64,000 nucleotides of DNA, taken from Streptomyces mangrovisoli (GTDB lineage Bacteria > Actinomycetota > Actinomycetes > Streptomycetales > Streptomycetaceae). Location: the NCBI RefSeq assembly GCF_000974985.2, contig NZ_LAVA02000030.1, positions 1-64,000 on the forward strand, read 5' to 3'. Below are positions 1 through 7,745 of the stretch, one piece after another; positions within the stretch are counted from its first letter, which is position 1; each line of letters begins with the position of its first letter. Both the position numbers and the translations under genes were made by a program. The notes beneath the pieces are model-generated. The model was not told the origin of the DNA. It saw only the letters and a program-made list of their open reading frames with translations, and searched no databases.

Positions 1-31
1 GGGCGGGGCGGGGCGGGTGCCTGACCCCGCC

Positions 32-1372
32 TCAGACCCCGGGCTCCGCCGTCACCACTCCCGCGGCGATCGCGGCGCTCAGCGTGGTGTGGTCGGTGGT
101 GGTCTGGTCGGCGTAGTGCGACGCGAAGTCGGTGACGGCCCGTTCGAAGGTGTCCGCGCCGCCGAGGTAGGCGGCGATGGCGATACGGTCCCCGGAGCGG
201 GCGTGGGCCCGGGCCAGCGCGGTGCCGCACAGCCGTGCGTGGGCGAGGAGGTCCTCGGGGTCCATCCCGGCGATGTCCGCGCCGCCCTTCATGTCGCGCA
301 GCTGGCGCCAGTAGAAGGCGCGCCCCTGCGGCCCGTTCAGCCAGCCGAGGAAGATGTCGCCGGTCGCCTGGAGCAGGCGCTGCCCGGCGACCACGCGGTG
401 CCCGTGGTGCACGAACGGCCCGCTCGGCAGATGGTCCTCCAGGACCGAGGTGCGGGCCTCCTTGATCTGGAGGAGCAGCGGGTCGTCGGTGTCCCGCCCG
501 GCGAGCAGCACGATGAAGCAGCGCAGGCCGACGCTGCCGACGCCGACGACCTTGCGGGCGGCGTCCACGAAGCGGTAGCGGTCGAGGAGCAGCCGGCGTT
601 CCTCGGTCAGGGTGGAGCGGTAGTCGCTGAATATCTTGCGCAGGGACGCCATGTCCGGGACGCCGGCGGGTTCGAGGAGCGGCGGGTCGTGGACGATCCT
701 GCGCCGCCCGTCGACGACCTCGGTCAGCTTGCCGAGCGCCTGGAGGCGGGTGCGGCGGCGGACCCGGGTGAGGCTGGATCCGGCGTGTCCGCGGTCGTGG
801 GCGGAGCGCAGCAGGGGCGCGAGGCTCGCGGCGTCGATGCGCTCGTTCCAGACGGCCAGCTCGCCCAGGCCCGCGAGCCGCCGCATGGTCGTGCGGTAGG
901 CGGCGCCGGTCTCCAGCACGGCCCGGCGCACCTTGGCCTCGCCGTGCCCGTTCTCCCGTCCCGCGACGGCGACGGAGGCGGCGAGCCGCTTCACGTCCCA
1001 CTCGAAGGGCCCGGCGAACGTCTCGTCGAAGTCGTTTAGGTCGAACAGCAGGCCGCGCTCGGGGCAGGCGTAGAGGCCGAAGTTGAGCAGATGGGCGTCG
1101 CCGGCGAGCTGGACGGTGAGCCCGGTGTGCGGCCGCGAGGCGAGGTCGGCGGCCATCACCGCGGCCGCGCCGCGCAGGAAGGCGAACGGCGAGGCGACCA
1201 TCCGTCCGTAGCGGATCGGCAGCAGCTCCGGCAGCCGGTCCCGGCCCTGCCGTTCGAGTACGGCGACGGGGTCGGCCCGGTCGACGGAGGGCAGCCAGTG
1301 GGCGTGCGCGGAGCGGGGCACCCGGCTGCGGGCGGCCTTGCCGAGCCGGGCCCGGTCCACGGGCGTGGTCAC
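32..1372 (-). CDS. DUF2252 domain protein
   Basis: About 446 residues from the GTG at 1372, the usual size of actinobacterial DUF2252 proteins. The N-terminus carries the family-typical RYGRMVASPFAFLRG stretch, then LAGDAHLLNFG and FDLNDFDETFAGPFEWD, which resemble the catalytic and metal-binding loops of kinase-like (aminoglycoside phosphotransferase/HipA-type) folds. The C-terminal part includes LCGTALARAHARSGD. No reaction is established for the family; a kinase-like role is inference. The reading frame stays open upstream to 2242, but that part crosses a 27-bp tandem repeat and is low complexity, so I place the start at 1372, just before the conserved domain. No strong ribosome binding site precedes it, so the start is uncertain. 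Divergent from the winged-helix gene at 1734. Confidence 0.85.
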   Translation of the reverse strand: MTTPVDRARLGKAARSRVPRSAHAHWLPSVDRADPVAVLERQGRDRLPELLPIRYGRMVASPFAFLRGAAAVMAADLASRPHTGLTVQLAGDAHLLNFGLYACPERGLLFDLNDFDETFAGPFEWDVKRLAASVAVAGRENGHGEAKVRRAVLETGAAYRTTMRRLAGLGELAVWNERIDAASLAPLLRSAHDRGHAGSSLTRVRRRTRLQALGKLTEVVDGRRRIVHDPPLLEPAGVPDMASLRKIFSDYRSTLTEERRLLLDRYRFVDAARKVVGVGSVGLRCFIVLLAGRDTDDPLLLQIKEARTSVLEDHLPSGPFVHHGHRVVAGQRLLQATGDIFLGWLNGPQGRAFYWRQLRDMKGGADIAGMDPEDLLAHARLCGTALARAHARSGDRIAIAAYLGGADTFERAVTDFASHYADQTTTDHTTLSAAIAAGVVTAEPGV

Positions 1373-1420
1373 GGCAGGGCCCGGTGGCCCGCGCGGTCCC
1401 GCCGGGCCGTGGCGGTGACA

Positions 1421-1521
1421 CGGTTCTGCCGCACCGTGGTGGCGGCACGGTCCTGCCACGCCCCGGTGGCGGCACGGTCCTGCCACGCCCTGGTGGCGGC
1501 ACGGTTCTGCCGTGTCGTGGC
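1421..1521. repeat. 27-bp tandem repeat, about 3.7 copies
   Basis: Units start at 1421, 1448, 1475 and 1502. Each begins CGGTTCTGCC or CGGTCCTGCC and ends GGTGGCGGCA; the last is truncated. The array lies in the 361-base gap between the divergent DUF2252 (start 1372) and winged-helix (start 1734) genes. Read on the minus strand it keeps the DUF2252 frame open and would encode a Cys/His/Gly-rich repeat, but I see no good start codon upstream, so I treat it as non-coding. No clear promoter motif is visible in the rest of the gap. Confidence 0.8.
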
Positions 1522-1733
1522 GCCCGTCCCGTCTCCTGTCGCGTGCACGGGGTCCATCGCGCCCTCCCTCGAACCTCCACCTCCTGGCCTTCTGTTGGCA
1601 GTGAAATCGGGTACGGGGGCGTACGCATGTCCAGTACGGCGAACGGGTGACCGTGCGCCGGGCCGGGCGGGGGCGATTGTCAGTGGGGTCCGCGAGGATG
1701 CCGGTGTGGACGCTTTCCCGGGAGGAGGCCGGC

Positions 1734-2942
1734 ATGGGTGACGGGCGGCAGCGGCGCGTCGAGGCCGCGGAGCGGCGCCACCGGCTGGTGCTGCGGCACC
1801 GGCTCACGCGGGGGTCGCGCGGCGCGACGCCGGAGGAGGTCGCGGACTCCCTGGTGGCGCTGCACGGCACGGACCCGGCGACGGTGTACCTCGCGGTGGG
1901 GGCGCGGCTGGCGGACCCGGCCGGGACGGTGGCGGAGACCGAGCGGGCGCTGTACGAGGACGGCACGCTGGTGCGGATGCACGGGATGCGGCACACGGTG
2001 TTCGTCTTCCCGGCGGAACTGACGGCGGTGGTGCACGCGTCGACGGGGCGCGCGGTGGCCGCCCGGGAGCGCGCCTCGCTCGTGAAGGACATGGCCAAGG
2101 CGGGGGCGCCGGACGCGGTGTGGCTCAAGGAGGTCGAGGAGTCGACCCTGGCCGCGCTGGCCCGGCGGGGGCAGGCCACGGCCGCGGAGCTCACCCGGGA
2201 CGAGCCGCGGCTGCGCGAGCAGTGGGTGTACGCGCCGGGCAAGAGCTATGAGGGCGTGCACACCCTGTCGTCCCGGCTGCTGCGGGTGCTCGGCGTGGAG
2301 GGGAAGGTGGTCCGCGGCCGCCCCCTGGGGTCGTGGACGTCGACCCGGTTCCGCTGGGCGCCCGCCCCGGACCGTCCCGAACTGGACGTCGCCGAGGCCC
2401 AGTCGGAGCTGCTGACGCGCTGGCTGCGGGTGTGCGGACCGGCGACGGAGGCCGATCTGACCTGGTGGACGGGGTGGCGGGTGACGGAGGTGCGCCGGGC
2501 GCTGACGGCGATCGGGGCGCGCACGGTCACCCTCGACGAGGGCGAGGGGTATGTGACGGCCGACGACACCGAGGCCGCTCCCGCGCCCGGGGCGCCCGCC
2601 GCGGCCCTGCTGCCGGGTCTCGACCCGACGGCGATGGGCTGGCAGCAGCGCGACTGGTATCTGGCACCGGAGCTGCGGCCCGCGCTCTTCGACCGCAGCG
2701 GCAATGTGGGGCCGACGGTGTGGTGGGACGGGCGCGTGGTGGGGGGCTGGGCGCGGCGCGCGGACGGCGAGATCGTCTGGCGCGTGCTGGACGAGGGGGC
2801 GGGCGCCGGACGCGAGGCCGCCGAGGCGATCGCCCGCGAGGCGGAACGGCTCGCCGCCTGGCTGGGCCCGGCCCAGTTCGTCCCCCGCTTCCGCACCCCA
2901 CTGGAACGAGAGCTGACGGACGGGGGGACGAACGGGGGCTGA
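1734..2942 (+). CDS. Winged-helix DNA-binding domain protein (HTH_42/AlkZ-like superfamily)
   Basis: 402 residues from the ATG at 1734, which has a clear GGAGGAGG site 5 bases upstream. The N-terminus (RHRLVLRHRL...LVALHGTDPATVYLAV) and the later LLPGLDPTAMGWQQRDWYL motif place it in the HTH_42 family, which includes the AlkZ/YcaQ DNA glycosylases. In characterised AlkZ enzymes two glutamines in a Q-x-Q motif act in catalysis; here the equivalent stretch reads H-G-T-D, so glycosylase activity cannot be assumed. Two further predicted winged-helix segments are likely (EATLTW-type helix near residue 250). Role unknown; DNA binding is the reasonable inference. Confidence 0.85.
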   Translation: MGDGRQRRVEAAERRHRLVLRHRLTRGSRGATPEEVADSLVALHGTDPATVYLAVGARLADPAGTVAETERALYEDGTLVRMHGMRHTVFVFPAELTAVVHASTGRAVAARERASLVKDMAKAGAPDAVWLKEVEESTLAALARRGQATAAELTRDEPRLREQWVYAPGKSYEGVHTLSSRLLRVLGVEGKVVRGRPLGSWTSTRFRWAPAPDRPELDVAEAQSELLTRWLRVCGPATEADLTWWTGWRVTEVRRALTAIGARTVTLDEGEGYVTADDTEAAPAPGAPAAALLPGLDPTAMGWQQRDWYLAPELRPALFDRSGNVGPTVWWDGRVVGGWARRADGEIVWRVLDEGAGAGREAAEAIAREAERLAAWLGPAQFVPRFRTPLERELTDGGTNGG

Positions 2943-3139
2943 GCCGGGGGCTCCGTCAGCGGCCGCCGTCAGGCGTCGGCGCGGCCGCGGGCCGGACTGC
3001 GCCGGGCTCCGCCTGCGGCTGAGGTGTACCTGGTCCGGCGCCTGGTGGGGCCTTCGCGGACGGTAATTCGGCGCGTCGGGCCGGTGGAACGGCCGGTGGG
3101 GTGCCGGGGTCGCCCGAAGGCGGCGCCCGGCACCGTGGG

Positions 3140-3454
3140 TCACCGGGAGTACCGCATGAGCGCCCGCACCATGTGGCAGGTGGTGTCGGACGGCGCATGC
3201 ACCCCGATCCGCTCGGCCGTGCTCCGTATCGTCTCGTTGCGGGCCTGGTTCGGCACGTAGACGCCGGAGTCGAGCAGGGCGATCGCGAGGCGCAGGGCCT
3301 TCAGGCGGCGGTTGTGCGAGACGTACCAGTCCCGGGGCCGGCCGGCCGGCAGTGGACGCTTCTCCACCGGCGCGTACGGCAGGTCGAGCAGGACGGGACG
3401 CTTGGCGGTCGACTGGGTGGGCAGCGGCTTCGGCTTCAGTGCGGCAGCGGGCAC
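3140..3454 (-). CDS. Small conserved hypothetical protein
   Basis: 104 residues. The start is chosen by the ribosome binding site: AGGAGG lies immediately before an ATG at 3460 (too close to use) but 6 bases before the GTG at 3454. Basic and proline-rich at the N-terminus (AAALKPKPLPTQSTAKRP), then RDWYVSHNRRLKALRLAIALL and a C-terminal helix ending VRALMRYSR. No signal peptide, no membrane segment and no domain I recognise. Divergent from the ArsC-like gene at 3675 across 220 bases. Function unknown. Confidence 0.7.
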   Translation of the reverse strand: MPAAALKPKPLPTQSTAKRPVLLDLPYAPVEKRPLPAGRPRDWYVSHNRRLKALRLAIALLDSGVYVPNQARNETIRSTAERIGVHAPSDTTCHMVRALMRYSR

Positions 3455-3674
3455 GGGCATCCTCCTGTCGCGGTCGGGGCGCCGTCCGGACGCTCCGGCG
3501 ACCCCCTCGAACACTGCTTCCAGTGTACTTCCCGCCACTGACAATCCCCAGCCCGATCCGACCCTCAAATCACCTGGTCAGCAAGGAAATTGGGCGTCCG
3601 CCACAGACGCCCCAGGAGCAGCCCGACACCGGCCGGAAAAATCGAACAGAGCACGGGGGCGTAGCGTGTGGCGC

Positions 3675-4037
3675 ATGGAGATCTGGATCAACCCCGCCTG
3701 CTCGAAGTGCCGCAGCGCGCTCACCCTGCTCGACGCCGAGGGCGCCGACTACACGGTCCGCCGCTACCTGGAGGACGTACCGACCGCGCGGGAGATCGAG
3801 GACGTGCTCGCGCGGCTGGGGCTGGAGCCGTGGGACATCACGCGGACGCAGGAGGCGGTCGCGCGGGAGCTGGGGCTGACGGACTGGCCGCGGGACGCCG
3901 GCGCGCGCGAGCGGTGGATCGCGGCGCTCGCCGGGCACCCCGAGCTCATCCAGCGGCCCCTCATCACCGCCGAGGACGGCACGGCGGTCGTGGGCCGCAG
4001 CGAGGACGCCGTACGCGATGCGCTGTCTCGGGGCTGA
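3675..4037 (+). CDS. ArsC/Spx-family thioredoxin-fold protein
   Basis: 120 residues. The N-terminus MEIWINPACSKC has the NPxCSK active-site loop of the ArsC/Spx/YffB family, with Cys9 and Cys12 forming a CxxC pair, where classical ArsC has a single catalytic Cys followed by Ser/Thr. The IQRPLI motif near residue 95 carries the conserved family arginine. The protein is probably a cytosolic glutaredoxin-coupled reductase or a redox-responsive protein; arsenate itself is not indicated because no arsB, acr3 or arsR lies nearby. The ATG at 3675 gives the expected family length; the frame is open further upstream but that part looks non-coding. The stop codon lies inside a 19-bp tandem repeat. Confidence 0.85.
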   Translation: MEIWINPACSKCRSALTLLDAEGADYTVRRYLEDVPTAREIEDVLARLGLEPWDITRTQEAVARELGLTDWPRDAGARERWIAALAGHPELIQRPLITAEDGTAVVGRSEDAVRDALSRG

Positions 4038-4123
4038 CGGACGGTCGTACGGCTGACGCACGGCGGCGCGACTGAGGCACGGTCGCGGGGCTGACGGACG
4101 GTCGCGGGGCTGCCGCGCCGTCG
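4029..4123. repeat. 19-bp tandem repeat spanning the stop codon of the ArsC-like gene
   Basis: Five units in exact 19-base register at 4029, 4048, 4067, 4086 and 4105. Units 1 and 4 are identical (CGGGGCTGACGGACGGTCG); the others are diverged copies. The TGA of unit 1 is the stop codon of the ArsC-like gene (4035-4037). The array fills about half of the gap before the secreted-protein gene at 4247. Confidence 0.85.
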
Positions 4124-4246
4124 CGCGGCGAGGGTCATCTCCCTTGTGACATACGTTACTTCAGCGAATCACAGAAACCTCTGAGTAACCACGTTCGGCA
4201 TTTCGTACCTAGCGACGTACGCTCCCCTACCTCTCAGGAGGCGCGC

Positions 4247-4966
4247 ATGTCGCGCAGGAGAACTCTCAGCGCCAAGAAGAAGATCGGCCTGCTCGTCACC
4301 GCGGCAGCGGTGGCGGGAGGCGGCGCCTTCGCGCTGGCGACCACCTCGAACGCCGCTCAGCCGCAGTCCCCGAAGACCCTGTCCGCCTCGGACTCGACGG
4401 TCTGCCAGGGCTTCGCCACCGCGCTCGGCAACAACGAGAAGTTCATCGCGGACCAGCGGGCGCACCCGGACGCGCAGTCCGCGGCCCGGATCGCCAACCG
4501 CCAGGCGGTCATCGACCAGATCAAACTGACCCAGAAGGCGGCCGGTTGCGTGGTTGGGGAGTCGGCTCAGGGCTCCCAGTCCACCGCACCGGGGCAGGGT
4601 GCGACCCAGACCGCCCAGCCCTCCCAGTCCGCCGCGGCGGGCAACTCGGGCACGGGCGGCACGGGGAACACCGGTGGCACGGCGAGCACCGGCGGCACGG
4701 GCGGCACCGCGGCCTCCGGCCAGCAGGTCTGCAACGGCTCCACGGTCACGCTCTCCGGTGAGGGCGGGGCGCCCGCGGCGTCCAGCAACCAGTTCCCGGC
4801 CGGCACGAAGCTGAAGGTCACCAACCTGGACAACAACAAGTCCACGACGGTGACGGTCACTTCGGTCTCGGGCAGCTGTGTCCTGCTGAACAACGCGGCC
4901 TTCGAGCTGGTCCGCGAGCCCGGCAAGTTCCTCATCCGCCACGCGGTGATCGAGAAGGTGGGGTGA
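4247..4966 (+). CDS. Secreted hypothetical protein with Gly/Thr-rich linker
   Basis: 239 residues from the ATG at 4247, preceded by CAGGAGG at good spacing. It has a Sec-type signal: a basic MSRRRTLSAKKK start, a hydrophobic LLVTAAAVAGGGAFALA core and an Ala-x-Ala-like cleavage region near residue 36. Next comes a charged helical segment (about 45-100, one Cys), then a Ser/Gln/Gly/Thr-rich linker made of GTGGT-type repeats (about 110-155), and a small beta-rich C-terminal domain with two cysteines (QQVCNG... and SGSCVLL) that could form a disulphide. No enzyme motif recognised. A perfect 36-bp palindrome about 70 bases downstream probably terminates it. Confidence 0.8.
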   Translation: MSRRRTLSAKKKIGLLVTAAAVAGGGAFALATTSNAAQPQSPKTLSASDSTVCQGFATALGNNEKFIADQRAHPDAQSAARIANRQAVIDQIKLTQKAAGCVVGESAQGSQSTAPGQGATQTAQPSQSAAAGNSGTGGTGNTGGTASTGGTGGTAASGQQVCNGSTVTLSGEGGAPAASSNQFPAGTKLKVTNLDNNKSTTVTVTSVSGSCVLLNNAAFELVREPGKFLIRHAVIEKVG

Positions 4967-5035
4967 GGACCGGCCGACCACGCCCACGGTGAGCCGGCGG
5001 CCCGGTCCCGTCCGGGGCCGCCGAGGTACGTGTCA

Positions 5036-5071
5036 CGGTCCTGCCGCTTCCGGCCGGAAGCGGCAGGACCG
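5036..5071. terminator. Perfect 36-bp palindrome (two 18-base arms, no loop)
   Basis: The left arm 5036-5053 (CGGTCCTGCCGCTTCCGG) is exactly reverse-complementary to 5054-5071. It lies downstream of the secreted-protein gene and 350 bases before glnII, with no T tract. A terminator for the upstream gene is the simplest reading; a protein-binding or cruciform site is possible. The rest of the 456-base gap 4967-5422 holds the GlnR-type box and the glnII leader and no gene that I can see. Confidence 0.75.
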
Positions 5072-5282
5072 GCGCGTGCGGGCAGGTACGCCGCCTTGTG
5101 CCCGGCGCCCCACGGGCCGGCACAGGAGGAACAGGCGGCGCACCTGTTCAACCTCATCGCATACGAGCCGTCGCACACCCGTACGCCCGGGTCGCGGGCG
5201 GCGCCGGCGGGCGGGCCGGTCCGCCCCCGCCGGGCCCGTCCACGGGGACCTCACCGGGTGAGTCGCGCCACACGACGACCCG

Positions 5283-5320
5283 GTAACACGGGCTTCACAA
5301 TCGGGCAATGATCGGGAAAT
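5283..5320 (+). promoter_or_regulatory. Putative GlnR operator upstream of glnII
   Basis: Four 5-mers separated by exactly 6 bases: GTAAC, TTCAC, GCAAT and GAAAT. This is the a1-n6-b1-n6-a2-n6-b2 layout described for GlnR boxes (gTnAc-n6-GaAAc repeated). The second and third elements are imperfect matches. It lies 103 bases upstream of the glnII start. GlnR control of glnII is established in Streptomyces; the assignment here rests on spacing and sequence only. Confidence 0.75.
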
Positions 5321-5422
5321 GGCCTGTTGACAGGCTGCCGGGCAGCACCGACCGCGGCGCCCCAGTGCCGCAGCGCCGCAGCACCCGCAAGTGCGCCCAG
5401 ACCCACCCGAAGGATGTGGCCC

Positions 5423-6451
5423 GTGAGCTTCAAGGCTGAGTACATCTGGATCGACGGCACCGAGCCGACGGCCAAGCTGCGTTCCAAGACGAAGATCCTG
5501 GCCGACGACGCCAAGGGCGCGGAACTGCCGATCTGGGGCTTCGACGGGTCCTCCACGAACCAGGCCGAGGGCCACTCCTCGGACCGTGTGCTCAAGCCGG
5601 TCTTCTCCTGCCCGGACCCGATCCGCGGCGGCGACGACATCCTCGTGCTGTGCGAGGTGCTGAACATCGACTTCACCCCGCACGAGTCCAACACGCGGGC
5701 CGCGCTGACCGAGGTCGCCGAGAAGTTCGCCGCGCAGGAGCCGATCTTCGGCATCGAGCAGGAGTACACCTTCTTCGACGGGTCCCGTCCGCTGGGCTTC
5801 CCCGAGGGCGGCTTCCCGGCCCCGCAGGGCGGCTACTACTGCGGTGTCGGCGCCGACGAGATCTTCGGCCGCGACATCGTCGAGGCGCACCTCGACAACT
5901 GCCTCAAGGCGGGCCTCGCCATCTCCGGCATCAACGCCGAGGTCATGCCCGGCCAGTGGGAGTTCCAGGTCGGCCCGGTCTCCCCGCTGGAGGTCTCCGA
6001 CCACCTGTGGGTGGCCCGTTGGCTGCTCTACCGCACCGCCGAGGACTTCGGCATCTCCGCGACCCTCGACCCCAAGCCGGTCAAGGGCGACTGGAACGGC
6101 GCCGGCGCGCACACCAACTTCTCCACGAAGGCGATGCGCGAGGGCTACGACGCGATCATCACCGCGTGCGAGTCGCTCGGCGAGGGCTCCAAGCCGCTCG
6201 ACCACGTCAAGAACTACGGCGCGGGCATCGACGACCGCCTCACCGGCCTGCACGAGACCGCCCCGTGGAACGAGTACTCCTACGGCGTCTCCAACCGCGG
6301 CGCCTCGGTGCGCATCCCGTGGCAGGTCGAGAAGGACGGCAAGGGCTACATCGAGGACCGGCGCCCCAACGCCAACGTCGACCCGTACATGGTCACGCGG
6401 CTGATCGTCGACACGTGCTGCTCCGCGCTGGAGAAGGCCGGCCAGGTCTGA
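5423..6451 (+). CDS. glnII: Glutamine synthetase type II
   Basis: 342 residues, the size of the eukaryote-like GSII (decameric) enzymes found beside GSI in Streptomyces. It makes glutamine from glutamate, ammonia and ATP in the cytosol. Diagnostic stretches include LPIWGFDGSSTNQAEG near the N-terminus, GIEQEYTFFD (metal and substrate glutamates), NGAGAHTNFST and RRPNANVDPYMVTRLI. GSII lacks the adenylylated tyrosine loop of GSI, so it should escape GlnE, which is also encoded in this window. The GTG at 5423 is chosen because GAAGGA lies 8 bases upstream and the product begins like other GSII proteins; an ATG at 5414 overlaps that site. A strong hairpin follows the gene. Confidence 0.97.
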   Translation: MSFKAEYIWIDGTEPTAKLRSKTKILADDAKGAELPIWGFDGSSTNQAEGHSSDRVLKPVFSCPDPIRGGDDILVLCEVLNIDFTPHESNTRAALTEVAEKFAAQEPIFGIEQEYTFFDGSRPLGFPEGGFPAPQGGYYCGVGADEIFGRDIVEAHLDNCLKAGLAISGINAEVMPGQWEFQVGPVSPLEVSDHLWVARWLLYRTAEDFGISATLDPKPVKGDWNGAGAHTNFSTKAMREGYDAIITACESLGEGSKPLDHVKNYGAGIDDRLTGLHETAPWNEYSYGVSNRGASVRIPWQVEKDGKGYIEDRRPNANVDPYMVTRLIVDTCCSALEKAGQV

Positions 6452-6474
6452 CCGGCAGCTCCGCACGGCCCGTC

Positions 6475-6510
6475 GAGGGGCGCCCCACCGGCCACGGTGG
6501 GGCGCCCCTC
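6475..6510 (+). terminator. Stem-loop terminator after glnII
   Basis: Perfect 16-bp GC-rich stem (6475-6490 with 6495-6510) and a GCCA loop, 23 bases after the glnII stop. No T run follows, as is usual in Streptomyces. Confidence 0.85.
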
Positions 6511-6839
6511 GCGCCGTTCGCCGTCCCATGACGTCCGATGACGTCCCAAGCAGTGAGAGAAGGGTCCACCCGAAGGGCCGGGTCTGCTTCAATGGACTCA
6601 TGGCCAGCCACCGGAAGTGCGTCGCGACGGGTCGCCATGACCTCGAGCCGTTCTGGCCTTCCCGTCAGCACCACGACTTCGACCGGGTGTGTTGCCGCGC
6701 GACGAACGCGCGGGCCCTCTAAAGCCGTACACCCCGGCCTTCGGCCAGCGCGACACGACGTACGTCTCTCGGCGAGCCCGACCACGAATCGGCCGTCGTC
6801 CTTCCCGGCGAACCTCTCGCGTGAAAGAGCTGACCTCTC
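6511..6839 (+). other. Leader region of the orphan winged-helix gene
   Basis: A 329-base stretch without a convincing gene. A 40-codon frame starting at the ATG at 6600 has no ribosome binding site and weak Streptomyces codon bias, so I do not call it. The region should contain the promoter for the gene at 6840; no -35/-10 pair stands out. Confidence 0.4.
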
Positions 6840-7463
6840 ATGGCGACCACTCGTTCCCTCTCCACCGCACCTCTCTCCCCCGCCGCTCTCCCCGCCTCGG
6901 TCTCGGGCCACCCGGCTCCGGCCGGTCCCCCGGCCCGGCAGCGGCTGCGTGCCGTCGACCGCGACGAGGTGGTGCAGGTCGCGGACTTCCTTCCGCCGGG
7001 AGCCACTTGGCTGCCCGCGCCACAGCACACCCTGCCCACGCTGCCCGGCCACCCGCCGATGGTCGGCTACCTGGTGCTCGTGCCGGCCGACCAGCAGCCG
7101 CCGTTCCTGCCCGTCGCGGTGTCCGGTCCGCCGGCGCCCGAGCGGGGCGAGGACGCCTTCACCGTCGGCGATCCGCTGGTCCGCATCGACCCGGTGCAGC
7201 GCACCGCGCGGATCGACGGCCGTGAACTGGACCTGACCTACCTGGAGTTCGAGCTGCTCACCCATCTGGTGACCAACCCGAACCGGGTGCACACCCGCGA
7301 TCAGCTGGTCACCACGGTGTGGGGCTACGGGCATGTCGGCGACGGCCGCACGGTCGACGTGCACATCGCCCGGCTACGGCGGAAGCTGGGGCCGCAGTTC
7401 CGCGCCGCGATCCAGACGGTCCGGCGGGTCGGCTACAAGTACACCCCACCCACCGCCCGCTGA
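6840..7463 (+). CDS. Orphan OmpR/PhoB-type winged-helix regulator without receiver domain
   Basis: 207 residues. The C-terminal half (about 111-205) is a clear OmpR/PhoB effector domain: RTARIDGRELDLTYLEFELL, then RVHTRDQLVTTVWGY and the recognition-helix stretch RTVDVHIARLRRKLG, ending RRVGYKYTPP. The N-terminal half is Pro/Ala-rich and shows none of the receiver-domain aspartates or lysine, so activity is not set by phosphorylation of this protein. It probably binds DNA as a small regulator; targets unknown. It follows glnII on the same strand but is separated by a strong terminator and 329 bases, so it is probably transcribed alone. Confidence 0.85.
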   Translation: MATTRSLSTAPLSPAALPASVSGHPAPAGPPARQRLRAVDRDEVVQVADFLPPGATWLPAPQHTLPTLPGHPPMVGYLVLVPADQQPPFLPVAVSGPPAPERGEDAFTVGDPLVRIDPVQRTARIDGRELDLTYLEFELLTHLVTNPNRVHTRDQLVTTVWGYGHVGDGRTVDVHIARLRRKLGPQFRAAIQTVRRVGYKYTPPTAR

Positions 7464-7548
7464 CCTCCGGTCGGGTCCCCCGACGGGGGCGCGGGGGCGC
7501 GGGGGCGCCACATCGCGTATTCGGCCGCGGCCCGGCGGGGGGCTGGTC

Positions 7549-7634
7549 GCGCAGTTCCCCGCGCCCCTCACGGGGCCCGAGGCCCGTGGCGAACACGCCC
7601 GGGCCAACACCCCCAGGGGCGCGGGGAACTGCGC
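7549..7634. repeat. Dispersed GCGCAGTTCCCCGCGCCCCT inverted repeat
   Basis: A 20-base left arm at 7549-7568 and its exact reverse complement at 7615-7634, with a 46-base spacer. The same 20-mer occurs again at 52222-52241, with a near copy at 52168. It lies after the stop of the winged-helix gene and before the histidine kinase, so it could terminate the upstream gene. G-rich GGGGGCGC runs precede it. Confidence 0.8.
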
Positions 7635-7745
7635 AAACAGCCCGTCGGGCCTCGGGCGCAGGCCGTGGTGGTGTAGCTGGTGCCACCCCCGGGGACGGGG
7701 CCCCGGCCCCGTGACCGGGGCGGGGGGCTCGGACAGACTGGGCGT

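Noticed and set aside
1369..1557. 62-codon frame through the 27-bp repeat
   Set aside because: Exists only because the repeat length is a multiple of three; no other support.
6600..6722. 40-codon frame upstream of the winged-helix gene
   Set aside because: No ribosome binding site, weak third-position GC bias and no recognised leader-peptide sequence.
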